Assembly: GCA_938008415.1 (NCBI GenBank)
Contig: CALLKI010000035.1
Span: 1-16,561 of the forward strand
DNA: 16,561 nucleotides
Direction: 5' to 3'
DNA from: an uncultured Luteimonas sp.
GTDB lineage: Bacteria; Pseudomonadota; Gammaproteobacteria; Xanthomonadales; Xanthomonadaceae
In this document: piece after piece, positions 4,730 to 11,837 of the stretch
Numbering within the stretch: position 1 is the stretch's first letter
Layout of the letters: each line of letters starts with the position of its first letter
Made by a program: the position numbers and the translations under genes
Notes under the pieces: generated by a model
What the model saw: only the letters and a program-made list of their open reading frames with translations
What the model was told of the DNA's origin: nothing
Databases searched by the model: none

Positions 4730-7032
4730 AGGCCATGCGGACCTGGCGGGCGCTGCTGGCGGCCGCGGCGCTGCTGGCGGCCGCGCTGCCGGCCGCGGCC
4801 GTGGACGAGCGCGACCTGCTGCCCGTGGACGAGGCCTTCGCGCTCTCGGCGCGTGCCACCTCGCGCGACGGCATCGACATCGAATGGAAGATCGCCGACG
4901 GCTACTACCTGTACCGCCATCGCATCGGCGTGCAGGTGCTGGAAGGCGGCTTCGAGGCGCAGCCACTGCGGCTGCCGCCGGGCACGCCGTACACCGACGA
5001 ATTCTTCGGCGACGTCGAGACCTACCGCGGGCGTCTCGCCGCCGTGCTCCCCGGCCAAGCCACCGGGGGCGCGGACCGGGTCACGCTGCAGGTGAAGTAC
5101 CAGGGCTGCGCGGACCTCGGCATCTGCTACCCGCCGCAGACGCGCACGCTGCAGGTCGTGCTGCCGCCCGCCACCGGCGCCGGCGGCGCGGAGGATCCGG
5201 GTTTTTCCACGTTCGCACGTACGCTCGCGGGCGGCGGCGTGCTGCGGCCGGCCGGCGCGGCCGGCGCCCGGGATGCGCCGCCGCTGCCGGAGGAACAGGC
5301 CTTCGCGTTCGAGGCCATCGCCGCCGACGGCAACACCGTGCTGATGCGGTTCACGCCGGCGCCGGGCTACTACCTCTACCGCGACCGCAACAGCTTCCGC
5401 ATCGAGGGCGCGGACGGCATCGCCGCGGGCACGCCGCGCTGGCCGAAGGGCGTGGCGCACCACGACGAGCACTTCGGTGATGTCACCGTGTACTTCGACC
5501 AGGTCGAGGTGGAACTGCCGCTGCGGCGCACGGTGCCCGGCGCCGTGGAGGCCGTGCTGGTGGCGACCTTCCAGGGCTGCCAGGACGAAGGCATCTGCTA
5601 CCCGCCGATGACCCGGCGCGTCGGGCTGTCGCTGCCGCCCGGGAACGTCAACGCCACGCCTGCCTCGCAACCCACGGACGATGCCGCGTCCGCCGCGGAA
5701 GCCACCGGCGGAGGCGATGCGGCCGTGACGCCGGAGGCCGGTGATGCGCCGTCGCCACCGCCTGATGCCGCCGCCGACAACACCATGCGCAGCCCCCCGC
5801 CGGCGAAGGCCGCGCTGCCGCCGGGCGGCGTGTCCGGCGCGCTGCTGCTGGCCCTGCTCGGTGGCCTGGTGCTCAACCTGATGCCCTGCGTGCTGCCGAT
5901 CCTGTCGCTGAAGGCGCTGGGCCTGGCGCAGAGCGGCGAGAGCCGGCAGCGCGCGCGCAGTCACGCGCTCTGGTACACGGCCGGCGTGCTGTCCGCCTTC
6001 GCCGTGGTCGGCGCGCTGGCGCTGGCGCTGCGCGCGGGCGGGCAGGCCCTGGGCTGGGGCTTCCAGCTTCAGCAGCCCTGGTTCGTGGCGGCGCTGGTGT
6101 ACCTGATGTTCGCCGTCGGCCTTTCCCTCTCGGGCGTGTTCACCCTGGGCATCGGCGTCGGCCGGGCAGGCAGCACGCTCGCTTCGAAGACCGGCCCGGC
6201 CGGCGATTTCTTCACCGGCGTGCTGGCCTGCGTGGTCGCCAGCCCGTGCATCGCGCCGTTCATGGGCAGCGCGCTGGCGTTCGCGTTCACCGCGCCTGCG
6301 GCGCTGGCGATGCTGGTGTTCCTGGCGCTCGGCCTCGGCCTGGCGCTGCCGTTCCTGCTGGTCGGCTTCGTGCCGGCGCTGGCCGGCCGCCTGCCCAGGC
6401 CGGGCGCATGGATGGAGACGTTCAAGCAGGTGCTGGCGTTCCCCATGTACCTGGCCGCGGCCTGGCTGCTGTGGGTACTGGGCCGGCAGCGCGGCGTGGA
6501 CGCGATGGCGCTGGTCGCCGCCGGCCTGGCCGTGTTCGCGCTCGCGCTGTGGTGGCTCGAGCGCCGGCGCTGGCGCCCGGGCGTGCTGGCGCGCGCGCTG
6601 GCGCTGGTGCTGCTCGCGGTGTCGCTGCTGCCGGTGCTGCGGGTGTCCTCGATGGCCGCGCCGGCACGCGCGGCCGGAGAAAGCGCTTGGCAGGTGCCGT
6701 ACTCGGCCGAACGCCTGCGCGCCCTGCGCGAGGCCGGCCGGGTGGTGTTCGTGAACATGACCGCGGACTGGTGCGTCACCTGCAAGGCCAACGAGCGCCG
6801 GGTGCTGTCGCGCCCCGCGTTCCGCGAGGCACTGGAGGCGGCGGACGCGGTGTACATGGTCGGTGACTGGACCGACGTGGACCCGGCCATCGGCGCCTAC
6901 CTCGCCGAACACGGCGCGGTCGGCGTGCCGCTGTACGTGGTCTATCCGGCCGGCGGCGGCGAGGGCGAGGTGCTGCCGGCGATCCTCACCGGGGACATCG
7001 TCGCCGCGGCCCTGGAGCGCGCGCGGCGATGA
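4726..7032 (+). CDS. dsbD: Thiol:disulfide interchange protein DsbD with duplicated N-terminal alpha domain
   Basis: DsbD moves electrons from cytoplasmic thioredoxin across the inner membrane to periplasmic thiol proteins (DsbC, DsbG, TlpA/CcmG types). The product is 768 residues, about 200 longer than E. coli DsbD (565). Order: signal peptide 1-25; first nDsbD domain about 35-148 with the cysteine pair C128/C134 (QGCADLGICYPP); second nDsbD domain about 190-305 with C285/C291 (QGCQDEGICYPP); Ala/Pro/Asp-rich linker 306-368; multi-pass membrane domain 369-645 with C388 (NLMPCVLPILSLK) and C508 (VASPCIAPFMGSAL); C-terminal thioredoxin domain with C683-V-T-C686 (ADWCVTCKANE). All redox cysteines are present. 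It overlaps cutA and tlpA by 4 bases each. The duplicated alpha domain explains the extra length. Confidence 0.97.
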   Translation: MKAMRTWRALLAAAALLAAALPAAAVDERDLLPVDEAFALSARATSRDGIDIEWKIADGYYLYRHRIGVQVLEGGFEAQPLRLPPGTPYTDEFFGDVETYRGRLAAVLPGQATGGADRVTLQVKYQGCADLGICYPPQTRTLQVVLPPATGAGGAEDPGFSTFARTLAGGGVLRPAGAAGARDAPPLPEEQAFAFEAIAADGNTVLMRFTPAPGYYLYRDRNSFRIEGADGIAAGTPRWPKGVAHHDEHFGDVTVYFDQVEVELPLRRTVPGAVEAVLVATFQGCQDEGICYPPMTRRVGLSLPPGNVNATPASQPTDDAASAAEATGGGDAAVTPEAGDAPSPPPDAAADNTMRSPPPAKAALPPGGVSGALLLALLGGLVLNLMPCVLPILSLKALGLAQSGESRQRARSHALWYTAGVLSAFAVVGALALALRAGGQALGWGFQLQQPWFVAALVYLMFAVGLSLSGVFTLGIGVGRAGSTLASKTGPAGDFFTGVLACVVASPCIAPFMGSALAFAFTAPAALAMLVFLALGLGLALPFLLVGFVPALAGRLPRPGAWMETFKQVLAFPMYLAAAWLLWVLGRQRGVDAMALVAAGLAVFALALWWLERRRWRPGVLARALALVLLAVSLLPVLRVSSMAAPARAAGESAWQVPYSAERLRALREAGRVVFVNMTADWCVTCKANERRVLSRPAFREALEAADAVYMVGDWTDVDPAIGAYLAEHGAVGVPLYVVYPAGGGEGEVLPAILTGDIVAAALERARR

Positions 7033-7625
7033 GGATCACGCCCGCCAGGGTGGTCGCCGCGGCGGTGGTCGCCGGCCTGCTCGGCCTGGCCGCCGGGCTG
7101 CTGGTCAACGGCCCCGGCCCGCTGCTGGGCACGGAACTGGGCCAGCGCCTGCTCAACGACGCGCTCACCGCCACCGCCCCGGCGCCGGAAGGGGTGGCCG
7201 TGGCCCGGCGCGGCGAGCCGGTGCCGCCACTGGCCGTGGCCGCGCTCGACGGCGGCACCCTGCGCGTGCCCGGGGATTTCGCCGGCCGGCCGCTGCTGGT
7301 CAACCTGTGGGCGAGCTGGTGCGGGCCGTGCATCGCCGAGATGCCGGAGCTGGACCGCTTCGCCCGCGGACAGGGCGACGCCGGGGTGCAGGTGCTGGGC
7401 ATCGCCCTGGACGACGAAGCCGCGGTCCGCGACTTCCTGGGCCGCATCCCCGTCTCCTACCCCATCGCGCTCGACGCCCCCGGTCCCGCCGATGCCGGGG
7501 TGCGCCTGGGCAACGTGCGCGGCGTGCTGCCCTACACCGTGCTGGTCTCGGCCGACGGCCGCCTCCTGAAGCAGAAGATCGGCCCGTTCGAACCCGGCGA
7601 GATCGACGCCTGGGCCACCCGGTAG
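7029..7625 (+). CDS. Membrane-anchored TlpA/ResA-family thioredoxin-like protein
   Basis: This is a periplasmic thiol-disulfide oxidoreductase of 198 residues. Residues 8-26 are a hydrophobic N-terminal anchor without a clear cleavage site. From about residue 60 there is a redoxin fold: VPPLAVAALDGGTLRVPGDF, then LLVNLWASWCGPCIAEMPEL with active-site C98-G-P-C101, and the cis-proline loop VRGVLPYTVLVSADG. The GP dipeptide and helper-helix layout are those of TlpA, ResA and CcmG. Its start overlaps the dsbD stop (ATGA), so DsbD is its likely reductant. The final role could be cytochrome c maturation or copper-centre assembly, but no ccm or cox gene is near, so I do not choose. Confidence 0.92.
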   Translation: MRITPARVVAAAVVAGLLGLAAGLLVNGPGPLLGTELGQRLLNDALTATAPAPEGVAVARRGEPVPPLAVAALDGGTLRVPGDFAGRPLLVNLWASWCGPCIAEMPELDRFARGQGDAGVQVLGIALDDEAAVRDFLGRIPVSYPIALDAPGPADAGVRLGNVRGVLPYTVLVSADGRLLKQKIGPFEPGEIDAWATR

Positions 7626-7644
7626 CAGGAACACGGCCCGCCGT

Positions 7645-8469
7645 TCACGGCGCCTGCAACGGTTCCGCCGCGTAGGCCTCGTGCAGGCACTGCACGAACC
7701 GTGGCGCGGCCGGCAGCCGGACCTGCCCGATCCGCGACACCGGCACCCCCGGCGTCCACGAATTCATCACCACCGCCCCGGCCAGCCCGGCCACGTCCTC
7801 CAGGGTCAGCGCCTGTTCGCGCTGGGGCACGCCCATCCGCCGCAGTTGCCGGCGGACGATGCCCATGGTCACCCCGGGGAGCACATCCGCCGCCGGCCAG
7901 ACCACCCCCGTGCCATCCCAGAAGGCCAGGTTCCAGATCGTGGCCTCGGCGACGTGCCCGGCCGGATCGATGAAGGCGGCGTCGTCGAACCCCCTGGCGA
8001 CCGCCTCGCGCAGGTACCAGGTCTTGGCGACCTCGCCGACATGCTTGTAGCGCGCCAGCGTGCGCTGGTGCACGACCGCCGCCAGGGCCAGGGGGCCAGC
8101 CGGCGGCCGTGCCGGCGCGGCGGTGCGCACCAGCAGGTCCAGCCCGCCGTCGGCCGCGGTGAACTCCCCGGCCCGGGAGAACACCGTCGCGGTCAGCGAC
8201 GCATCCGGCCGGCGCGCCACCGCCTGGCGAAGGCGCGCGCGCACCACGTCGTCGGGCAGTGCACGGCCGAACATGGCCAGCGAGGCCTCGCGCAGGCGCT
8301 GCAGGTGCAGGTCCAGTCCGCGCACGCCGCCTCCGCGCACCTGCATGGCGGTGAAGTGCGCGTAACCGGCGAAGGCCAGCGGCGCCAGGTCCGTGGCGGT
8401 GGCAGGGCGCTCCCCGGCCGGCTCCGGTCCGGCCGACAGCGTGGCGGTCATGGGCTCGTTCTGTTCCAT
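7645..8469 (-). CDS. Class IV PLP-dependent aminotransferase-family protein (BCAT / ADC-lyase / D-AAT fold)
   Basis: The product is 274 residues, the usual length for fold-type IV PLP enzymes. The PLP lysine is K142 in LARYKHVGEVAKTWYLREA. The following segment AAFIDPAGHVAEATIWNLAF corresponds to the family's LLLD..G.V.EGTSSNLF, with E175 in place to contact the PLP nitrogen but A in place of G. LPGVTMGIVRRQL corresponds to the phosphate-binding turn near the C-terminus. The N-terminal region has HFTAMQVRGGGVRGLDLHLQ. The substrate cannot be assigned; aminodeoxychorismate lyase, branched-chain or D-amino acid aminotransferase activity are all possible. It converges on tlpA with 19 bases between stops and diverges from a MerR regulator that probably controls it. 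GGAG lies 8 bases before the ATG at 8469. Confidence 0.85.
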   Translation of the reverse strand: MEQNEPMTATLSAGPEPAGERPATATDLAPLAFAGYAHFTAMQVRGGGVRGLDLHLQRLREASLAMFGRALPDDVVRARLRQAVARRPDASLTATVFSRAGEFTAADGGLDLLVRTAAPARPPAGPLALAAVVHQRTLARYKHVGEVAKTWYLREAVARGFDDAAFIDPAGHVAEATIWNLAFWDGTGVVWPAADVLPGVTMGIVRRQLRRMGVPQREQALTLEDVAGLAGAVVMNSWTPGVPVSRIGQVRLPAAPRFVQCLHEAYAAEPLQAP

Positions 8470-8499
8470 CCTCGCGGCTCCGTGGGGTCGGGGCGCGGA

Positions 8500-8530
8500 T
8501 GCTAGACTTTGACAGTACTGTCAAGGTCAA
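8500..8530. promoter_or_regulatory. Divergent aminotransferase/merR promoter region with a perfect 16-bp MerR-type palindrome
   Basis: TTGACAGTACTGTCAA at 8509-8524 is a perfect palindrome. On the plus strand TGCTAGACT (8500-8508) is an extended -10 for merR, so the palindrome covers that start site and the regulator would repress itself. On the minus strand TTGACC (8530-8525) and TAGCAT (8504-8499) can be read as -35 and -10 separated by a 20-base spacer that contains the palindrome. An overlong spacer holding the operator is the hallmark of MerR-activated promoters. The boxes are seen; their use is inferred. Confidence 0.65.
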
Positions 8531-8547
8531 CCCTCCCGGGCGGCACG

Positions 8548-8943
8548 ATGAAGATCGGCGAACTGGCGCGCCGCAGCGGCCTGAGTGCACGGATGCTGCG
8601 TTACTACGAGGCAGAGGGCCTGCTGCGCCCCGCGCGTACCGCCTCGGGTTACCGCGACTACGGCGAGGCGGAACTGCGGGCCGCCCGGCACATCCGCCTG
8701 CTCAGCGCCTCCGGCCTCAAGGTCGCGACCATCCGGCAACTGCTGCCCTGCATGCGCGAGGGGGAAGGGCCCCTGTTCGAATCCTGCGACGGGATCCGCG
8801 CCGCACTGCGGCAGGCCCTGGCCGAACTGGATGCGCAGATGCGGACCCTGCGGGCGAGCCGCGCCATGATCGCCGGCTACCTCAGGGACCTGGATGCCCC
8901 GCCCCATGCGCATCCGGATGGACCTGCCGCGGCAGGCGTCTAG
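8548..8943 (+). CDS. MerR-family transcriptional regulator
   Basis: The product is 131 residues. The N-terminal winged helix-turn-helix is MKIGELARRSGLSARMLRYY, followed by EGLLRPARTASGYRDYGEAE (wing) and the second helical pair to about residue 70. A coiled-coil dimerisation helix spans about 82-115. There are only two cysteines, C68 and C80, flanking a short loop (PCMREGEGPLFESC) at the start of the effector region. They could sense metal or oxidant, but the arrangement is not that of CueR, ZntR or SoxR. The ATG at 8548 begins the MerR fold; the frame is open upstream to a TTG at 8509, but that would translate the operator palindrome. It diverges from the aminotransferase gene, its likely target. 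Confidence 0.9.
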   Translation: MKIGELARRSGLSARMLRYYEAEGLLRPARTASGYRDYGEAELRAARHIRLLSASGLKVATIRQLLPCMREGEGPLFESCDGIRAALRQALAELDAQMRTLRASRAMIAGYLRDLDAPPHAHPDGPAAAGV

Positions 8944-9044
8944 AGCCCCGACTCAAACAACTGCTTAAATTCGGGAAACTTCGCCGAACTGGACAGCATC
9001 CGCGGCTTGCCCCAGACTGCGCGCCTGTTCCGCCGGTGACCCTG
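8944..9044. other. Intergenic region upstream of aroQ with an A/T-rich island
   Basis: These 101 bases contain an island at 8951-8980 that is unusually A/T-rich for this genome. TTAAAT (8965-8970) is a four-of-six -10 match but has no good -35. It probably holds the promoter for aroQ-accB-accC. No hairpin terminator for merR is evident. Confidence 0.35.
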
Positions 9045-9491
9045 ATGGCAAAGCTGCTCGTCCTCCACGGCCCGAACCTGAACCTGCTCGGCACCCGCGA
9101 GCCGGAGATCTACGGGCACACCGACCTGGCCAGCATCGACGCCGGGCTGCGCGCGCGCGCCGCCGAGGCCGGGCATGAGCTGGAGAGCTTCCAGTCCAAC
9201 GCCGAGCACGCTCTGGTCGAGCGGATCCAGGCCGCGCGCGGGGACGGCACCGCGTTCATCCTGATCAACCCGGCGGCATTCACCCACACCAGCGTCGCCA
9301 TCCGCGACGCCCTGGCGGCGGTGGCCATCCCCTTCATCGAGGTCCACCTGTCCAACCCCCACCGCCGCGAGCCGTTCCGCCACACCAGCTACCTCAGCGA
9401 CCTCGCCACCGGCGTGGTCTGCGGCTTCGGCCCGCTCAGCTACGAGCTGGCGCTGGCCGCCGCGCTCTGGCAACTCGGCGCCGGGCGCTGA
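9045..9491 (+). CDS. aroQ: Type II 3-dehydroquinate dehydratase AroQ
   Basis: AroQ dehydrates 3-dehydroquinate to 3-dehydroshikimate, step three of the shikimate pathway, as a cytoplasmic dodecamer. The product is 148 residues, the family length. Active-site elements are LLVLHGPNLNLLGTREPEIY (R18 and the catalytic Y23 on the flexible lid), FQSNAEHALVERIQ (50-62), ILINPAAFTHTSVAIRDAL (72-90) and FIEVHLSNPHRREPFRHTS with catalytic H101. The ATG at 9045 has GGTGA just upstream; a GTG three codons earlier is a possible alternative. It is followed by accB after 43 bases, the conserved aroQ-accB-accC order. Confidence 0.98.
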   Translation: MAKLLVLHGPNLNLLGTREPEIYGHTDLASIDAGLRARAAEAGHELESFQSNAEHALVERIQAARGDGTAFILINPAAFTHTSVAIRDALAAVAIPFIEVHLSNPHRREPFRHTSYLSDLATGVVCGFGPLSYELALAAALWQLGAGR

Positions 9492-9534
9492 CCCCCATTC
9501 CCGTTCCAGACGATTCACGTCCAAGAGGCACGCC

Positions 9535-10029
9535 ATGGATCTTCGCAAGATCAAGAAGCTCATCGACCTGCTCGAGGAATCCAACCTCGCCGAACTGGAG
9601 ATCAGGGAAGGCGAAGAATCCGTGCGCCTGTCGCGCCACGTCTCCGGCGCGCCGGTGGCCTACGTGCAGCAGCCGGCCGTCGCGGTCCCGGCGCCGGCCC
9701 CGGCCGCGCCCGCAGCCGAGGTGATGCCGATGCGCTCGCCGGTGGACGCCGCCACCGGCGGCCGCCAGGAGCCCGCGGGACCCGCGCTGCCGGACGGCCA
9801 CGTCGTCAAGTCACCGATGGTCGGCACGTTCTACGCCGCCCCCGCCCCGGACAAGCCGCCGTTCGTCACCGTCGGCCAGCAGGTCAAGGCCGGCGACACG
9901 CTCGGCATCATCGAGGCGATGAAGATGTTCAACCCGATCGAGGCCGACGTCTCGGGCACCGTGGTCGCGATCCTGTGCGAGAACGCCCAGCCGGTCGAGT
10001 TCGACCAGCCGCTGTTCGTGATCAACTGA
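9535..10029 (+). CDS. accB: Acetyl-CoA carboxylase biotin carboxyl carrier protein AccB
   Basis: AccB carries the biotin that is carboxylated by AccC and then donates CO2 to acetyl-CoA to make malonyl-CoA. The product is 164 residues. The N-terminus MDLRKIKKLIDLLEESNLAE is the conserved AccB start, followed by an Ala/Pro-rich flexible linker (about 44-66). The C-terminal biotinyl domain (about 88-164) has SPMVGTFYAAPAP and the biotinylation motif EAMKMFN with K130, 34 residues from the C-terminus. A good AAGAGG ribosome-binding site lies 6 bases before the ATG. It is 10 bases from accC, with which it must be made in balance. Confidence 0.98.
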   Translation: MDLRKIKKLIDLLEESNLAELEIREGEESVRLSRHVSGAPVAYVQQPAVAVPAPAPAAPAAEVMPMRSPVDAATGGRQEPAGPALPDGHVVKSPMVGTFYAAPAPDKPPFVTVGQQVKAGDTLGIIEAMKMFNPIEADVSGTVVAILCENAQPVEFDQPLFVIN

Positions 10030-10039
10030 GGTCCGCCCG

Positions 10040-11407
10040 ATGCTGGACAAGGTCGTCATCGCCAACCGCGGCGAAATCGCGTTGCGCGTGCTGCGCGCCT
10101 GCCACGCGATGGGCATCCGCACCGTCGCGGTCCACTCCACCGTGGACCGCAACCTCAAGCATGTGGCCATGGCCGACGAATCGGTGTGCATCGGCCCGGC
10201 ACCGTCGGCCGAGAGCTACCTCAACATCCCGGCGATCATCGCCGCGGCCGAGGTCACCGACGCCCAGGCGATCCACCCGGGCTACGGCTTCCTCTCCGAG
10301 AACGCCGACTTCGCCGAGCGCGTGGAGAAATCCGGCTTCATCTTCATCGGCCCGCGCCCGGAGACCATCCGCCTGATGGGCGACAAGGTCGAGGCAATCC
10401 GCGCGATGAAGGCCGCGGGCGTGCCCTGCGTGCCCGGCTCCGGCGGTCCGCTCGACGACGACTTCGCGACCAACGCCAGGATCGCGCGCGAGATCGGCTA
10501 CCCGGTGATCATCAAGGCCGCGGGCGGCGGCGGCGGGCGCGGCATGAGGGTGGTGCATTCCGAGGCCGCGCTCAGGACCGCGATCGAGACCACCAAGTCG
10601 GAGGCCAGGGCCGCCTTCGGCAACGGCGAGGTCTACATGGAGAAATTCCTGGAGAACCCGCGCCACATCGAGATCCAGGTGCTCGCCGACGGCCAGGGCA
10701 ACGCGATCCACCTCGGCGAGCGCGACTGCTCGATGCAGCGCCGCCACCAGAAGGTGGTGGAGGAGGCGCCGGCGCCGGGCATCACCCCGGAGCAACGCGA
10801 GGAGATCGGCCGGATCTGCGTCGAGGCCTGCCTGCGCATCGGCTACCGCGGCGCCGGCACGTTCGAGTTCCTGTACGAGAACGGCCGCTTCTATTTCATC
10901 GAGATGAACACCCGCATCCAGGTGGAGCACCCGGTCACCGAGATGGTCACCGGCATCGACCTGGTGCGCGAGCAGCTGAAGATCGCCGCCGGGGAGAAGC
11001 TGACGATCCGGCAGGAGGACGTGGTGCTGCGCGGCCACGCCATCGAGTGCCGGATCAACGCCGAGGACCCGGACACCTTCCTGCCCTCGCCGGGACGGAT
11101 CCAGCATTTCCATACCCCCGGCGGACCGGGCGTGCGCGTGGACTCGCACATCTACGAGGGCTACGTGGTGCCGCCGAACTACGACTCGATGATCGGCAAG
11201 CTGATCGTGCACGGCGCCGACCGCGCCGAGGCGATCGCGCGCATGCGCGTGGCGCTGTCCGAGATGGTGGTGGACGGGATCAGGACCAACATCCCGCTGC
11301 AGCAGCGGATCATGGCCGACGGCGGATTCCAGGCCGGCGGCCAGAACATCCACTACCTCGAGAAGCGGCTGGCCGAGCGCCGCGAGAAGTCGCTCTCGAT
11401 CGGCTGA
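10040..11407 (+). CDS. accC: Acetyl-CoA carboxylase biotin carboxylase subunit AccC
   Basis: AccC carboxylates AccB-biotin using ATP and bicarbonate. The product is 455 residues (E. coli 449). The N-terminal pre-ATP-grasp segment is MLDKVVIANRGEIALRVLRA. The ATP-grasp domain has K159 and the glycine loop GGGGGRGM (162-169). K238 lies in RRHQKVVEEAPAP. IEMNTRIQVEHPVTEMVTG supplies E288, N290 and R292, the same numbering as E. coli. The C-terminal part has CRINAEDPDTFLPSPG. GAGGT 8 bases before the ATG overlaps the accB stop, so the two are coupled. It converges on a minus-strand membrane-protein gene with one base between stops. Confidence 0.98.
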   Translation: MLDKVVIANRGEIALRVLRACHAMGIRTVAVHSTVDRNLKHVAMADESVCIGPAPSAESYLNIPAIIAAAEVTDAQAIHPGYGFLSENADFAERVEKSGFIFIGPRPETIRLMGDKVEAIRAMKAAGVPCVPGSGGPLDDDFATNARIAREIGYPVIIKAAGGGGGRGMRVVHSEAALRTAIETTKSEARAAFGNGEVYMEKFLENPRHIEIQVLADGQGNAIHLGERDCSMQRRHQKVVEEAPAPGITPEQREEIGRICVEACLRIGYRGAGTFEFLYENGRFYFIEMNTRIQVEHPVTEMVTGIDLVREQLKIAAGEKLTIRQEDVVLRGHAIECRINAEDPDTFLPSPGRIQHFHTPGGPGVRVDSHIYEGYVVPPNYDSMIGKLIVHGADRAEAIARMRVALSEMVVDGIRTNIPLQQRIMADGGFQAGGQNIHYLEKRLAERREKSLSIG

Positions 11408-11408
11408 C

Positions 11409-11837
11409 TCAGAACCCCTCTTCCCGGGCCGGGGCCGGGGCCGTGGCCGGGGCCTTCATGCTTCCGGCCCCGGCGCCATCCGGGGCCGGCTGCTGGGTGC
11501 CCGGGACCGGCTTCATGCCCGTGCGCGAGGCGGGATCGACCACCACGACGTACTCGCTCGACCCGTCCGGCCAGACCACCTTGACCGTGCTGCCCGGCGG
11601 CAGCGACATGAACGGCACGCCGCTGCGCGCGCGGTACACCGCCGCCAGCTGCGAGGCGCCCAGACTGCGCATCTCCTCGTCGGCGTGGATCGTCACGGTC
11701 GAGACCCCCGACAAACCGTCGAGCCCGCCGTCGGCCGCATCCAGGATCACCACGCCCATCGCGGCCACCGAATACGCCGTGAACAGCAGCAGCCAGAACA
11801 GTGCACTGAACCTGCGGAACCTGAAGCCCAACTTCAT
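11409..11837 (-). CDS. Hypothetical protein with one N-terminal membrane segment and a Pro/Ala-rich C-terminus
   Basis: I do not recognise this 142-residue protein. It starts MKLGFRFRRFSALFWLLLFT; residues 11-32 form one transmembrane helix after a basic N-terminus, so the rest should be periplasmic. Residues 40-105 have mixed alpha/beta character (STVTIHADEEMRSLGASQLA, STVKVVWPDGSSEYVVVVDP). The last 30 residues are Gly/Ala/Pro-rich and end REEGF. It has a strong ribosome-binding sequence, GGAGGAGG (plus 11840-11848), and its start overlaps the stop of the upstream gene in ATGA, so the two are one operon. It converges on accC. G/C-rich third positions and the coupled start support a real gene. 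Confidence 0.75.
   Translation of the reverse strand: MKLGFRFRRFSALFWLLLFTAYSVAAMGVVILDAADGGLDGLSGVSTVTIHADEEMRSLGASQLAAVYRARSGVPFMSLPPGSTVKVVWPDGSSEYVVVVDPASRTGMKPVPGTQQPAPDGAGAGSMKAPATAPAPAREEGF

Noticed and set aside
4681..6912. A 743-codon open frame on the minus strand across dsbD.
   Set aside because: It is antisense to a clearly identified DsbD. Its translation is Arg/His/Gln/Gly-rich with no domain, as expected from GC-rich antisense reading.
8941..9000. A 19-residue minus-strand frame (start MLSSSAKFPEFKQ) in the merR-aroQ spacer that looks peptide-like.
   Set aside because: Its third codon positions are T/A-rich, unlike every gene here, and it lacks a ribosome-binding site. It more likely reflects the A/T-rich promoter region than a gene.
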